Of a stretch of 34,380 nucleotides of DNA, positions 7,494 to 15,945 are shown piece by piece. Within the stretch, counting starts at the first letter, position 1. Each line of letters starts with the position of its first letter. Below the pieces are notes generated by a model. The model had not been told where the DNA came from. It saw nothing but the letters and a program-made list of their open reading frames with translations, and did no database searches. Position numbers and translations under genes: made by a program. Source of the stretch: E44-bin88 sp050123275 (GTDB taxonomy: Bacteria > Chloroflexota > Dehalococcoidia > Dehalococcoidales > BS750m-G39). The stretch covers positions 1-34,380 of the forward strand of contig JASFHK010000015.1 in assembly GCA_050123275.1 (NCBI GenBank), written 5' to 3'.

Positions 7494-8160
7494 ATGGGAA
7501 GCTGAGCTGTGGTCTCATGTGAGCTGCAGCGACGGGATGAGCTGTCCGCTCAGGGAGCAATGCCCGACGGTGCGTGATGGCCTGTGGTGCCCCGACGCCA
7601 ATCGGGAACACTTAAACGAACTGCTCGATGCCAGGGAATTCCGGCTTAGCGACTACGACTTCATGAAGCCGGAGGGCGATCCCAGATGCCGCATGATAGA
7701 GCTGCTGGAAAAGCTGGCCAGCAGTTACCTGAAGAAGGGGAAGGTTTCGCGCCCGCCGGTATCGACGGAGCTCATTCAGCTTTTCGACAAGAACTATCTG
7801 GTGGAGGTCCGCTTCCTGCCGCTGAAAGCCTATCACGGCGCTATCTGGCGGCAAAAAGACGGCTGGGTGATACAGATTAAGGGCGGCGACGCTTCATCGA
7901 CGATGAGGTTTACCATCTTCCACGAGGCTTTTCATATCCTGGCTCATTCCCGGACGAGCCCGGTCTTCCGCAAGAGGGGCAGCGTGCTCGGTTCCTTCAA
8001 CGAGTGGCTGGCCGATTGTTTCGCCTTCTGTATGTTGATGCCGCGGCCATGGATGGTCAAGAAATGGGCGGAGGTAGGGGACCTGGACAAGATGGCCGAG
8101 ATATTCGCCGTGCCCAAGTCGGCCATCTACATGAGGCTGCGGCAGATGGACCTGGTTTAA
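7474..8160 (+). CDS. ImmA/IrrE-type zinc metallopeptidase
   Basis: This 228-residue protein has the HEXXH zinc motif HEAFH at residues 150-154. A later E-W-L-A-D-C-F-A-F segment ending L-M-P provides the third ligand glutamate in the pattern usual for the ImmA/IrrE (DUF955) family. The ATG at 7474 is preferred to an upstream TTG at 7435; it overlaps the end of the XRE gene by 20 nt, implying translational coupling. An N-terminal region of about 40 residues carries four cysteines (near 18, 24, 30 and 39), a likely extra metal or redox site and possible signal sensor. The tail has a helix-turn-helix-like end (F-A-V-P-K-S-A-I-Y-M-R-L) typical of the family. It likely cleaves the partner repressor. 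Confidence 0.82.
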   Translation: MPKSVPRWEAELWSHVSCSDGMSCPLREQCPTVRDGLWCPDANREHLNELLDAREFRLSDYDFMKPEGDPRCRMIELLEKLASSYLKKGKVSRPPVSTELIQLFDKNYLVEVRFLPLKAYHGAIWRQKDGWVIQIKGGDASSTMRFTIFHEAFHILAHSRTSPVFRKRGSVLGSFNEWLADCFAFCMLMPRPWMVKKWAEVGDLDKMAEIFAVPKSAIYMRLRQMDLV

Positions 8161-8172
8161 CCCCCCGATTTT

Positions 8173-9024
8173 TTAGCTTGCTTCTTTATTCTCTCCGCCT
8201 TCGCGCGTGAGCATTCTGTCTTCCTCGGCGATGGGGGGCGGCACCGGCTGGTCGGCCTTGAGCTTGGTCACCGCGCCGAAGCGAGGCGGGCAGGCTTCGA
8301 AACAGGTCCCGCAGCGGATGCATTTATCCTGGTCGATGATATGAATCTGTCCCTTGCCGCCGTCAATGGCTTCCACGGGGCATTTGCGGGCGCAAATCAT
8401 ACACGCCTTGCACTTGGCGGGGTCGATATAATACGAGGGGGCTTCGCTTAAAAGCTTTTCCACCTCTTCCTTGGAAAAGAGGTTCAGGTAATCGGCTTCC
8501 TCGGGCAAGTGCGAGGCCAGCTTTTCCTTTTTCTCCAGCTTCATGTAGGGCACCAGCTTCTTGACCTCTTCCAGCCGGGCCTTGAGCTCGGCGGGGTCGA
8601 CGCCCTCGCTGCTGCCCAAAGGCCCCAGCTTTTTCACCTGGTTGGCGAAGTCGGTCATGATGTCGGCGTAGCGGATGCCTTCGCCGGCGGACACCCATTC
8701 TATCCTTAAACGGTCGGGGTTGATGCCGACGTGCTCCAGCAGCCTTTTCGCCAGCTGGGTCATGCTCAGCGCGTCGAAGTTACCGTGGGTATTATAGTGA
8801 CAGTCGTTGAGGTGACAGCCGCCGATGAAGACGGCGTCGGTGCCGTTGGAAAAGGCGCGCAGGACGAAGGACAAATCGACCCGACCCGAGCACATCACCC
8901 TGATTATCCTGATATAGGGGGGGAACTGGAAACGGGAAACCCCGGCCAGGTCGGCCCCGCCGTAGCAGCACCAGTTGCACAGAAAGCCCAGAATCCTCGG
9001 TTTAAACTCAGTTACTGCACCCAT
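8173..9024 (-). CDS. bamF: BamF-like MvhD/ferredoxin fusion, electron transfer subunit
   Basis: This 283-residue protein joins an MvhD/FlpD-type domain (about 1-140, with CNWCCYGGAD at 16-25, an M-C-S-G-R motif and a G-C-H-x-x-D-C-H-Y motif) to a C-terminal domain with two [4Fe-4S] sites (CKACMICARKCP and CIRCGTCFEACP). In heterodisulfide reductase systems MvhD-type subunits carry a [2Fe-2S] cluster and pass electrons to the flavin of HdrA. The protein is the last gene after bamE, 27 nt downstream, and fits BamF of class II benzoyl-CoA reductase. Unlike my recollection of the Geobacter protein, the cluster positions are cysteine codons with no in-frame TGA, so no selenocysteine is needed. AGAGGTTAG supports the ATG at 9024. 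Confidence 0.83.
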   Translation of the reverse strand: MGAVTEFKPRILGFLCNWCCYGGADLAGVSRFQFPPYIRIIRVMCSGRVDLSFVLRAFSNGTDAVFIGGCHLNDCHYNTHGNFDALSMTQLAKRLLEHVGINPDRLRIEWVSAGEGIRYADIMTDFANQVKKLGPLGSSEGVDPAELKARLEEVKKLVPYMKLEKKEKLASHLPEEADYLNLFSKEEVEKLLSEAPSYYIDPAKCKACMICARKCPVEAIDGGKGQIHIIDQDKCIRCGTCFEACPPRFGAVTKLKADQPVPPPIAEEDRMLTREGGENKEAS

Positions 9025-9051
9025 TATCTAACCTCTTTAATCGGTAATCTT

Positions 9052-12000
9052 TTAGCTTTTGACTTCGACCCGGTCGGGGACCTCGGCGTCAATCTGCTTG
9101 AATATCTCTTCGTCGGTATAGTGCTTGAGCGCGATGGCCCCGGTGGGGCACTTGGCGTTGCACAGGCCGTCTCCCTTGCAGAGGACGGCGTTGACCACAG
9201 CCTTCTTACCCTGTTTCGATTCCTTGAGCTCTATAGCGCCGTAGGAGCAGGCGGCGACGCAGGCGCCGCAGCCCATACAACGCTGTTCGTCCACCACGCA
9301 GACCGAGCCGGAGGCGACCACGGTATCGTTGGCCAGCAGGGTTAACGCCCGGCCGGCGGCGCCGTAGGCCTGGCTGATGGTCTCCGACATGAGCTTGGGG
9401 TAGTGGGCGATGCCGCAGAGATAGATGCCCTCGGCGGAGAAGTCAACCGGCCTCAGCTTGACGTGGGCTTCCTGGAGGAAGCCGTCCGGGCTCAGGGTGA
9501 TCTTGAACAGCCGGGAGATATCCTGGCTCTGGGCGGAGGGGACGACGGCGGCGGCCAGCGCCACGTAGTCGGCGTCTATGGCCAGCTTCTTGCCCAGTAT
9601 GGGGTCGGTGACGGTGACCTTGAGCCGGTCCTTGTCGCCTTCCTTGACCGCTTCCACCACGGGCGCGTCTTCGGGCTCGTAGCGGATGAACTTGACCTCT
9701 TGCTCGGCGGCCTTGCGGTAGTAGTCTTCCTTATAGCCGTAGGCCCTGACGTCCCGGTAAATCATGTAGACGTCCATGTCGGGATTCAGTTCCTTCAGCT
9801 TGAGGGCGTTCTTGATGGATTCCTGGCAGCAGATGCGGCTGCAATAGTTGCGGTCTTCGTTGCGGCAGCCCACGCACTGAATCATCACCAGGCTTTCGGC
9901 GTTGAGCAGCTTCTTGTCGCCCTTGGTGATTTTCTCCTCCAGCTCCAGATGGGTCATTACCTGCTGGCTCTTGCCGTAGAGGTATTCTTCAGGTTCGTAT
10001 ACATCGGCGCCGATGGCCAGTATGGTGGCGCCGTGTTTTATCTCGTGCAAACTGCCCCGGCACTCTACTTTAGTCACGAAGTTGCCCACGTAACCGGTGG
10101 CGTCAACGATGTTGGCGCCGGTGTAGACGTGCACCAGGGGGTGCCGGTATATCCTGGCGACAATGTCGCGCAGGTATTCCTGGACGTCCAGCCCTTCCAG
10201 CGTGTAGTGCAGCTGGCGGGCGACGCCCCCCAGCTCCTTTTCCTTCTCTACCAAGTGCACTTCGTGCCCCTGGTTAGCGATGCTGAGGGCGCTGGTCATA
10301 CCGGCGACGCCGCCGCCGACCACCAGAGCCCGCTTGTCCACGGGCAGGTCGAACTCCTGCAGCGGCTCCAATAGCGAAGCCCGCGCCACCGACATCCTGA
10401 TCAGGTCCTGCGCCTTCTTGGTGGCGTCTTCTTTTTCCTTGGAGTGGACCCAGGAGCAGTGCTCCCGAATGTTGGCCATATCGTAGTAATACTGGTTGAT
10501 GCCCGCCTCGCGCAGCGTGTCGCGGAAGAGGGGCTCGTGGGTACGGGGGGTACAGGCGGCCACGATGACGCGGTTGAGCCCGTGCTCGTTGATGGCGTCC
10601 ACTATCTGCTGGGCGGAGTCGGTGGAACAGGAGAAAAGCTGTTCCTCGGCGAAGGCGACGTTGGGTAACGTCCTGGCGTATTCCACGGTGGAGGGTACGT
10701 CGACAACACGTCCGATGTTGGCCCCGCAGTGGCAGACGAAAACGCCTATCTTGGGCTCTTCCTGGGATACGTCCCTCTCCGGCGGGTAGACCCGCTTCTG
10801 GGAGAGGTTGCCGCGCCGGTAGCCGAGCAGCTCGCCGCACTGGGAGCCGGAGCCGCTGGCGGTGACCACCGACTCGGGGATATCGATAGGGCCGGCGAAG
10901 GCGCCGCTGATAAAGATGCCGGGCCGGGTGGACTCCATGGGGTTGACCGGGTTGGTCTTACAGAACCCGTGCTCGTTAAGCTCGATGCCGAACTTTTCGG
11001 CGATAGACTTGAAGCCGACGGGCGGGGTCAGGCCCACGGAGAGCACTACCATGTCGAACTCTTCCTCTTTGACGCCTTCGGGGGTGGCATACCTTATGGT
11101 CACGTTGTTACTGCCCGGTATCTCCCGCCCCACCGAGACGTAGCTCCTTATAAAGCGCACGCCCGACATGTTCTGGGCGCGCTGGTAAAAGCGCTCGAAG
11201 TCCTTGCCGAAGGCGCGGATATCGTTGTGGAAGATGGTGCACTTGGCGTCGGCGTCATGGTCCTTGGTCAAAATTACCTGTTTCTGGGTGTAGGTGCAGC
11301 AGACGGCGGAGCAGTAGCTGTTGCCGCCGGGGATGACCTGCCGCGAGCCGACGCACTGAATCCAGGCGATGTTATGGGGGTGCTTCAGGTCGGAGGCGCG
11401 CAGTATCTCGCCCTCGTAGGGGCCGGTGGCGCAGAGCAGTCGCTCGTAGTCCATGCTGGTGACCACGTTCGTGAACTTGCCGTAGCCGTATTCCTGCCTC
11501 ACCTTGGGGTCGAAGGCCTCGTAGCCCGGGGAGAGAATAACGGCGCCCACCTTTATCTCCACCTTCTCCGGCTTCTGGGTGAAGTCGATGGCGTCGTTCT
11601 TACAGACGGCGGAGCAGATGGAGCACTTCTTGTCTTTTAGATAGAGGCAGCTCTCGTCGATATAAGTCACCAGGGGAATCGCCTGGGCGAAGTAGATATG
11701 GATGGCCTTGTTTTGCGATATGTCTTGGTTGAACTGGTCGGGGTATTGCACCGGGCAGTACTCAACGCAGGTGGTGCAGCCCGTGCACTTTTCTTCGTCG
11801 ATATAGCGGGGCTTTTTGACCACGGTTACCGTGAAGTCGCCGGCTTCGCCCTCGACGCTGTCGACCTCGGTATAGGTCATAATCTCGATGTTGGGGTGCC
11901 GTTTGCACTCGACGAACTTGGGCGACTCGATGCACATGGAGCAGTCGTTGGTGGGGAAGGTCTTATCGAGCTGGGCCATGTGGCCGCCGATGGTGGGCGA

Positions 12001-12153
12001 TTTTTCCACCAGATAGACCTTGAAACCGGCCGTGGCCAGGTCGAGAGCGGCCTGGATGCCGCTGATACCGCCGCCGACAATCATGATGTCGCCGAATTCG
12101 CCGTTTTGCATATTCTTCAGGAGCTGTTGCTTTTCAACTGTTTCTTCGCTCAC
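9052..12153 (-). CDS. bamE: BamE-like double HdrA flavoprotein with ferredoxin domains
   Basis: This 1033-residue soluble protein is the flavin hub. The first half (about 1-460) is an HdrA-like unit without the usual N-terminal domain: GGGISG at 27-32, a CSMC...EC site near 73, CTGCTTCVEYCP near 122 and a CSIC cluster near 178. The second half (about 470-1030) is a full HdrA: the F-V-C-H-C-G-A-N-I-G entry motif, V-A-A-C-T-P-R-T-H-E, a second FAD motif GGGVAG near 612, a C-C-Q-E site and two C-terminal [4Fe-4S] motifs (CMGCGACVAAC and CKGDGLCNAKCP). Two FAD sites allow flavin-based electron bifurcation. The GTG start overlaps the TGA of bamD (GTGA), so translation is coupled. Order and architecture match BamE of the tungsten benzoyl-CoA reductase complex. 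A stand-alone Hdr complex is the alternative. Confidence 0.85.
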   Translation of the reverse strand: MSEETVEKQQLLKNMQNGEFGDIMIVGGGISGIQAALDLATAGFKVYLVEKSPTIGGHMAQLDKTFPTNDCSMCIESPKFVECKRHPNIEIMTYTEVDSVEGEAGDFTVTVVKKPRYIDEEKCTGCTTCVEYCPVQYPDQFNQDISQNKAIHIYFAQAIPLVTYIDESCLYLKDKKCSICSAVCKNDAIDFTQKPEKVEIKVGAVILSPGYEAFDPKVRQEYGYGKFTNVVTSMDYERLLCATGPYEGEILRASDLKHPHNIAWIQCVGSRQVIPGGNSYCSAVCCTYTQKQVILTKDHDADAKCTIFHNDIRAFGKDFERFYQRAQNMSGVRFIRSYVSVGREIPGSNNVTIRYATPEGVKEEEFDMVVLSVGLTPPVGFKSIAEKFGIELNEHGFCKTNPVNPMESTRPGIFISGAFAGPIDIPESVVTASGSGSQCGELLGYRRGNLSQKRVYPPERDVSQEEPKIGVFVCHCGANIGRVVDVPSTVEYARTLPNVAFAEEQLFSCSTDSAQQIVDAINEHGLNRVIVAACTPRTHEPLFRDTLREAGINQYYYDMANIREHCSWVHSKEKEDATKKAQDLIRMSVARASLLEPLQEFDLPVDKRALVVGGGVAGMTSALSIANQGHEVHLVEKEKELGGVARQLHYTLEGLDVQEYLRDIVARIYRHPLVHVYTGANIVDATGYVGNFVTKVECRGSLHEIKHGATILAIGADVYEPEEYLYGKSQQVMTHLELEEKITKGDKKLLNAESLVMIQCVGCRNEDRNYCSRICCQESIKNALKLKELNPDMDVYMIYRDVRAYGYKEDYYRKAAEQEVKFIRYEPEDAPVVEAVKEGDKDRLKVTVTDPILGKKLAIDADYVALAAAVVPSAQSQDISRLFKITLSPDGFLQEAHVKLRPVDFSAEGIYLCGIAHYPKLMSETISQAYGAAGRALTLLANDTVVASGSVCVVDEQRCMGCGACVAACSYGAIELKESKQGKKAVVNAVLCKGDGLCNAKCPTGAIALKHYTDEEIFKQIDAEVPDRVEVKS

Positions 12154-13328
12154 TTTTGGCCGTCCTTATCCGCTTTTTTGTCGTCCTGAATCACTTCCTG
12201 GATAATCTCGGTGATATCCTTGATTTCGATGGCTTCGCTGTCCTTGAGGGAGAGGCGGCTGTCCTCGAACATGGTTATACAGTAGGGACAGGCCGTGGCC
12301 AGCACCTTGGCGCCCACCTCCTGGGCCTGGGCCAGGCGCAGGTCGGAGAACCTTTCGCCCTTGGCCGTCTCCATCCAGATACCGCCGCCGCCGCCGCCAC
12401 AGCAGAGGCTGTCCTGGCGGCTGTCGGCCATCTCGACCAGTTTCAGGCCGGGCACTTTTTTCAACACCTCTCTCGGTTCATCGTAGACATCGTTGTGCCG
12501 CCCCAGGTAGCAGGGGTCGTGATAGGCGACCTTCTTGCGGTATTTTTTGCTGAGTTTGAGCCTGCCTTCGTTAATAAGCTCAAACAGGTATTGCGCCATA
12601 TGGACTACCTCGAATTTAGCCATAAACTCGGGGTACTCGTTCTTGAAGGTATGGTAGCAGTGGGGGGAGGAGACCAGTATTCGCTTCACCCCGCTGTCGA
12701 TGAAGGTCTTTATGTTTTCCCGGGCCAGGCGCTTGAAAAGCTCCTCGTCGCCCGTCTTGCGGATGCTTTCCCCGCAGCAGTTCTCCTTGTCGCCCAGTAT
12801 GCCGAAGTTTACCCCCGCCTTGTTCAGGATTTCGGCGGTGGCCACGGCTATCTTTTTTAGCCTGGGGTCGTAGCTGGGGTAGCAGCCGGGGAAATATAGA
12901 ATCTCCATGCCCTCGGCGAAGGGTTTCACCGAATGCTCTTTGGCCCAGTCGCCGCGCTGGGCGCGTTGCTCGCCCATGGGATTACCCTCGGCGCCCAGGT
13001 TGACGCCGGTGGTGTGGATGGGGGGCGGGGTGATGCCCGCCTCCGAGGCGATGCGGCGGAAGGATACGCTGACGTCAACGGTGCCCACGCCGCGGGGGCA
13101 GACCTGGACACAGCGGCCGCAGGTGGTGCAGCGCCACATGTCCTCGCCCTCTATTTCGGGCAGCCCGAAGGCGGCCTGGCGCACGATACCGCGCATGCTG
13201 AAGTTTCTGACCCGGTTCCAGGGACAGACGGTATCGCACATCCCGCACTGATAGCAGTATTTATAGGCTTCGCCGCCGGCCTCTTTTATGGCGTCTATCG
13301 CTTCTTTAAAGGGTGATACAATCTCCAC
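12150..13328 (-). CDS. bamD: BamD-like HdrD (HdrC-HdrB fusion) iron-sulfur subunit
   Basis: This 392-residue protein begins with two [4Fe-4S] motifs (CYQCGMCDTVCP at about 25-36 and CTTCGRCVQVCP at about 68-79), as in HdrC. Two cysteine-rich CCG domains follow, as in HdrB: FPGC...ENCCGE...SPHC, then DPC...SLCCGGGGGG...CPYC. In methanogen HdrB such domains hold non-cubane clusters. A C-terminal acidic/lysine-rich tail ends the protein. It likely relays electrons between the HdrA-like BamE and BamC/BamB. The start is a GTG at 13328 with GAGAGGG upstream. It lies 28 nt after bamC and overlaps bamE. HdrD-like subunits also serve other oxidoreductases, so the Bam label rests on the neighbours. Confidence 0.85.
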   Translation of the reverse strand: MEIVSPFKEAIDAIKEAGGEAYKYCYQCGMCDTVCPWNRVRNFSMRGIVRQAAFGLPEIEGEDMWRCTTCGRCVQVCPRGVGTVDVSVSFRRIASEAGITPPPIHTTGVNLGAEGNPMGEQRAQRGDWAKEHSVKPFAEGMEILYFPGCYPSYDPRLKKIAVATAEILNKAGVNFGILGDKENCCGESIRKTGDEELFKRLARENIKTFIDSGVKRILVSSPHCYHTFKNEYPEFMAKFEVVHMAQYLFELINEGRLKLSKKYRKKVAYHDPCYLGRHNDVYDEPREVLKKVPGLKLVEMADSRQDSLCCGGGGGGIWMETAKGERFSDLRLAQAQEVGAKVLATACPYCITMFEDSRLSLKDSEAIEIKDITEIIQEVIQDDKKADKDGQK

Positions 13329-13356
13329 CTTAATACCCTCTCTTCGCCTTAGTTTT

Positions 13357-13887
13357 TTAGTCCTTCTGGGACATCCGGGCCACGGTATCCCTTATCTTCT
13401 CGGCGCCGTATTTATCGATCAACGACGTCAGCCCCGTCTCCATCTCTTCCAGTTCTACCTCTTCATCCACTTCCTCTTCCCTTTCCTCGTAGGTGAGGAC
13501 GTCGTTGAGGCACCACGTGACGCAGAGGGGCTCGTCCTCGCCTTCACACAGGTCGCACTTCAAGGGGAGGCCGGAGTCGGGTTCCTTGAAGATGTCCCGG
13601 GAAGGGCAGGAAGCCCGGCAGAAGCTGCACTCCGGGTACTCTTTGCCGTCGATAACATACTTGTCCCGGCCCATGCACTCGGCGGGGGTGTACTCGCCGG
13701 CGAACACCGGCAACCATATGTCCTGCAGCGGGTAACGGATAATCTGAATGCGGGACCGGGCCGGGTTATTGCTGCTGTATTTGGGCTCGGCGTGGAAGGC
13801 CGAACAGATTGCCTCGCACAACCGGCAGCCGGTGCATTTATCGGCGTCGATTTTAATTGTCTTTACTGTCTTTTTTACCTTGGCCAT
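13357..13887 (-). CDS. bamC: BamC-like polyferredoxin subunit
   Basis: This 176-residue protein has the canonical CTGCRLCEAIC cluster at 18-28. Further cysteine groups are C-S-F-C-R-A-S-C-P, C-D-L-C-E and C-V-T-W-C, enough for about four [4Fe-4S] clusters in the arrangement of HycB/DmsB-type electron-transfer subunits. The last 45 residues are very acidic and form a likely interaction helix. In Geobacter BamC partners BamB as (BC)2, linking the tungsten site to the Hdr-like modules. Its start overlaps the end of bamB by 35 nt, which supports a fixed stoichiometric pair. AAAGGGAT precedes the ATG. Confidence 0.85.
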   Translation of the reverse strand: MAKVKKTVKTIKIDADKCTGCRLCEAICSAFHAEPKYSSNNPARSRIQIIRYPLQDIWLPVFAGEYTPAECMGRDKYVIDGKEYPECSFCRASCPSRDIFKEPDSGLPLKCDLCEGEDEPLCVTWCLNDVLTYEEREEEVDEEVELEEMETGLTSLIDKYGAEKIRDTVARMSQKD

Positions 13888-15844
13888 CTTTGATTATCCC
13901 TTTCTTTTCCAGCGCTTCGGTAACGTAGTCCAGGTCCAGTTCGTGCAACTTTTCTTTGGTAGGAATACCGTTATTATCCCAGCCCTTGAACTTGTAGTAA
14001 GTGGAGAGCAGATTTTCCTCAATCTCGGGGTAGCGCTTCTTCCAGTGGTCGGCGGGCGGTTTCTCATCGGCCCGGTTCATGCCCCTCATGTTGTTGAAGG
14101 CCCGGTGCAGGTTCCGGCTCCGGTTGACTATCTTCTTGAGCCCGTCTTCGTCCAGGTCGAGACCGCTGGCCGCCGATATTATCCGGGGGTAGTTATGGAT
14201 GTGATAGGGCGGCTTGAGGCAGAAGGACGACATGCCGGCGCACATGCAAGTGGCGTCGTCGATGTTGTGCAGCATCTCCATCCAGTCCACGATTTCGGAG
14301 GATATTTCGGCGGTGGGGTAGTAAGGGTTGCCGTGCTCCCCCCTCGGCTCCCAGTCCAGCAGGTACTGCTTGAACTTTTCGTTGGGGAGCTGGGGCCAGT
14401 CCTTGACGAAGTTTTCCCGCTGTTCCATGGTGGGGAAGGCCGCCTGGGGCCAGTTGCCCTCGATCTGGGTGATGCTTATCTTCTCGTTGGTGGAGTACAT
14501 CAGGTAGTAGATGGGGTCGAGCATGCCCAGTTTGAGGGGGAGCTGCTCGTGTTTCTTGACGGTGTTATGGTCGAACTCCTCGGCGCCCTTGCCTATATTG
14601 CGTGCCGCCCAGTAGACACCGTCGGCGAGGACATCGCCGATGCCTTCTCGGTAGGCGACCTTGTCGAGCAAATAATAGAACCGGCCCTCGTTGTCCTTGG
14701 GGAAGTCAGGCATGTCTTTGTCGGTGAGGATGCCGGCTTCGTAGAGCTCGACGGCGAAGGCCAGGATCTGCGGCGTGGAGAACGAGTCCACTCCGTACTC
14801 CTGGGCCCGCTGCAGGATTTTCCAGGCGAAGTCCAGGTTGTCCACGTAGGCCGCCATGGCGTAGGTGAGCTTGCCGAAGCACTTGGCCATATAGCGGGGG
14901 GTATCCTTATAGGAGATCAGGGCCCCGCAGTGCTGCGTGCAGTTCATGCAGCTTATCAGCCGCTTTATCCCTTCGTGTTGCGTCTTCTCCCATGACTTGG
15001 CGATTTCCTCGGTCCAGAAATCCCTTCTGCGGACGCGGGCGTTACCCCAGGCGAAGCTTTCGGTGTGCCACTTCTCGTCGGTGTGCACCATCTCCTGGGG
15101 CGAGCCGATGCCGGAGAGGATGGTCATTACGTCCGGAATGGGGTTGGCGTTGCGGAAATTGATATAGTCCCTGACGCCCTTCATCTCCTCCATGAAGGCG
15201 GCGCCGTCGGCCAGGTAAACGTCCTTGGTGCCGCGGACGGCCACTGCCTTTATCTTCTTGTCGCCCATGACGGCGCCCCCGCCGAGACGGCTGGCGCTGG
15301 AGCGGCTCTGCTCGATGGAGGCGGTGAAGACCTTGTGTTCCCCGGCCGGGCCGATGGCGGCCACCTGGGCGTTGGGCTGGTTCAGCTCGGTGCGGATAAG
15401 GTCCTGGGTTTCCAGGGCGCCCTTACCCACCAGGTGGGTGGCGTCGCGGATTTCCACCTTGTCGTTGTATACCCAGAGGTAAACCCACTTCGGGGACTTA
15501 TTCCTGAAGATGATTTTATCGTAACCGGCATATTTAAGCTCCGCCGACCAGAATCCCCCCATCATGGGGTAGGCCAGCAGGTGCGACTGGGGAGAAACGA
15601 AGGTAACCACGGTGCGGTTGGCGCTGAAGGCCGGCGTGGCGTTGAGCAGGCCGGAACTGAATATCAGCAGGTTTTCCGGGTCGAAGGGTTTGGTATCCGG
15701 GGAAACCCGGTCCCAGTGTATCTTGACGCTGGTGCCCAGCCCACCGAGGTGGAGTTCGGTCATCTTGGGGTCGGTGGCTACCCGCTCGATGCTGCCGGTG
15801 GCCAGGTCGATTTCCAGGTTATATCCTGTCTCTGCGTATCTCAT
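13853..15844 (-). CDS. bamB: Class II benzoyl-CoA reductase tungsten subunit (AOR family)
   Basis: This 663-residue protein belongs to the tungsten aldehyde:ferredoxin oxidoreductase family and aligns, from memory, almost collinearly with BamB of Geobacter metallireducens, which reduces benzoyl-CoA to a cyclic dienoyl-CoA. Glu251, His260 and Cys322 here fall at the same numbers that I recall for the active-site Glu and His and the tungsten-ligand Cys of that enzyme. The [4Fe-4S] ligands C299-x2-C302-x3-C306 and a later C-M-C-A-G segment are present. So are the cofactor-binding motif S-S-A-S-R-L-G-G-G-A-V-M-G-D-K-K (182-197) and the segment W-H-T-E-S-F-A-W-G-N. GAGGGAGGGG supports the ATG. Other acyl-CoA or aldehyde substrates cannot be excluded, but ordinary AORs are clearly less similar. 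Confidence 0.9.
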   Translation of the reverse strand: MRYAETGYNLEIDLATGSIERVATDPKMTELHLGGLGTSVKIHWDRVSPDTKPFDPENLLIFSSGLLNATPAFSANRTVVTFVSPQSHLLAYPMMGGFWSAELKYAGYDKIIFRNKSPKWVYLWVYNDKVEIRDATHLVGKGALETQDLIRTELNQPNAQVAAIGPAGEHKVFTASIEQSRSSASRLGGGAVMGDKKIKAVAVRGTKDVYLADGAAFMEEMKGVRDYINFRNANPIPDVMTILSGIGSPQEMVHTDEKWHTESFAWGNARVRRRDFWTEEIAKSWEKTQHEGIKRLISCMNCTQHCGALISYKDTPRYMAKCFGKLTYAMAAYVDNLDFAWKILQRAQEYGVDSFSTPQILAFAVELYEAGILTDKDMPDFPKDNEGRFYYLLDKVAYREGIGDVLADGVYWAARNIGKGAEEFDHNTVKKHEQLPLKLGMLDPIYYLMYSTNEKISITQIEGNWPQAAFPTMEQRENFVKDWPQLPNEKFKQYLLDWEPRGEHGNPYYPTAEISSEIVDWMEMLHNIDDATCMCAGMSSFCLKPPYHIHNYPRIISAASGLDLDEDGLKKIVNRSRNLHRAFNNMRGMNRADEKPPADHWKKRYPEIEENLLSTYYKFKGWDNNGIPTKEKLHELDLDYVTEALEKKGIIKDGQGKKDSKDN

Positions 15845-15945
15845 TGTTATCCCCTCCCTCTATCGGGTAGTTCCTTTCCTCTCTTTTTCGTTCAGCTCTT
15901 TTTTCAGTTTATCCAGGTAGCTCAACTGCCCTGGTTTTACCCCCG

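Noticed and set aside
8173..9024. Selenocysteine in the MvhD-like domain
   Set aside because: The cluster positions are TGC/TGT codons and no in-frame TGA or SECIS-like hairpin was seen.
9403..14995. Long plus-strand frames at 9403-10374, 10729-11640 and 13748-14995
   Set aside because: All lie antisense to bamB and bamE, which have clear cofactor motifs; the translations are His/Val/Gly-rich shadows.
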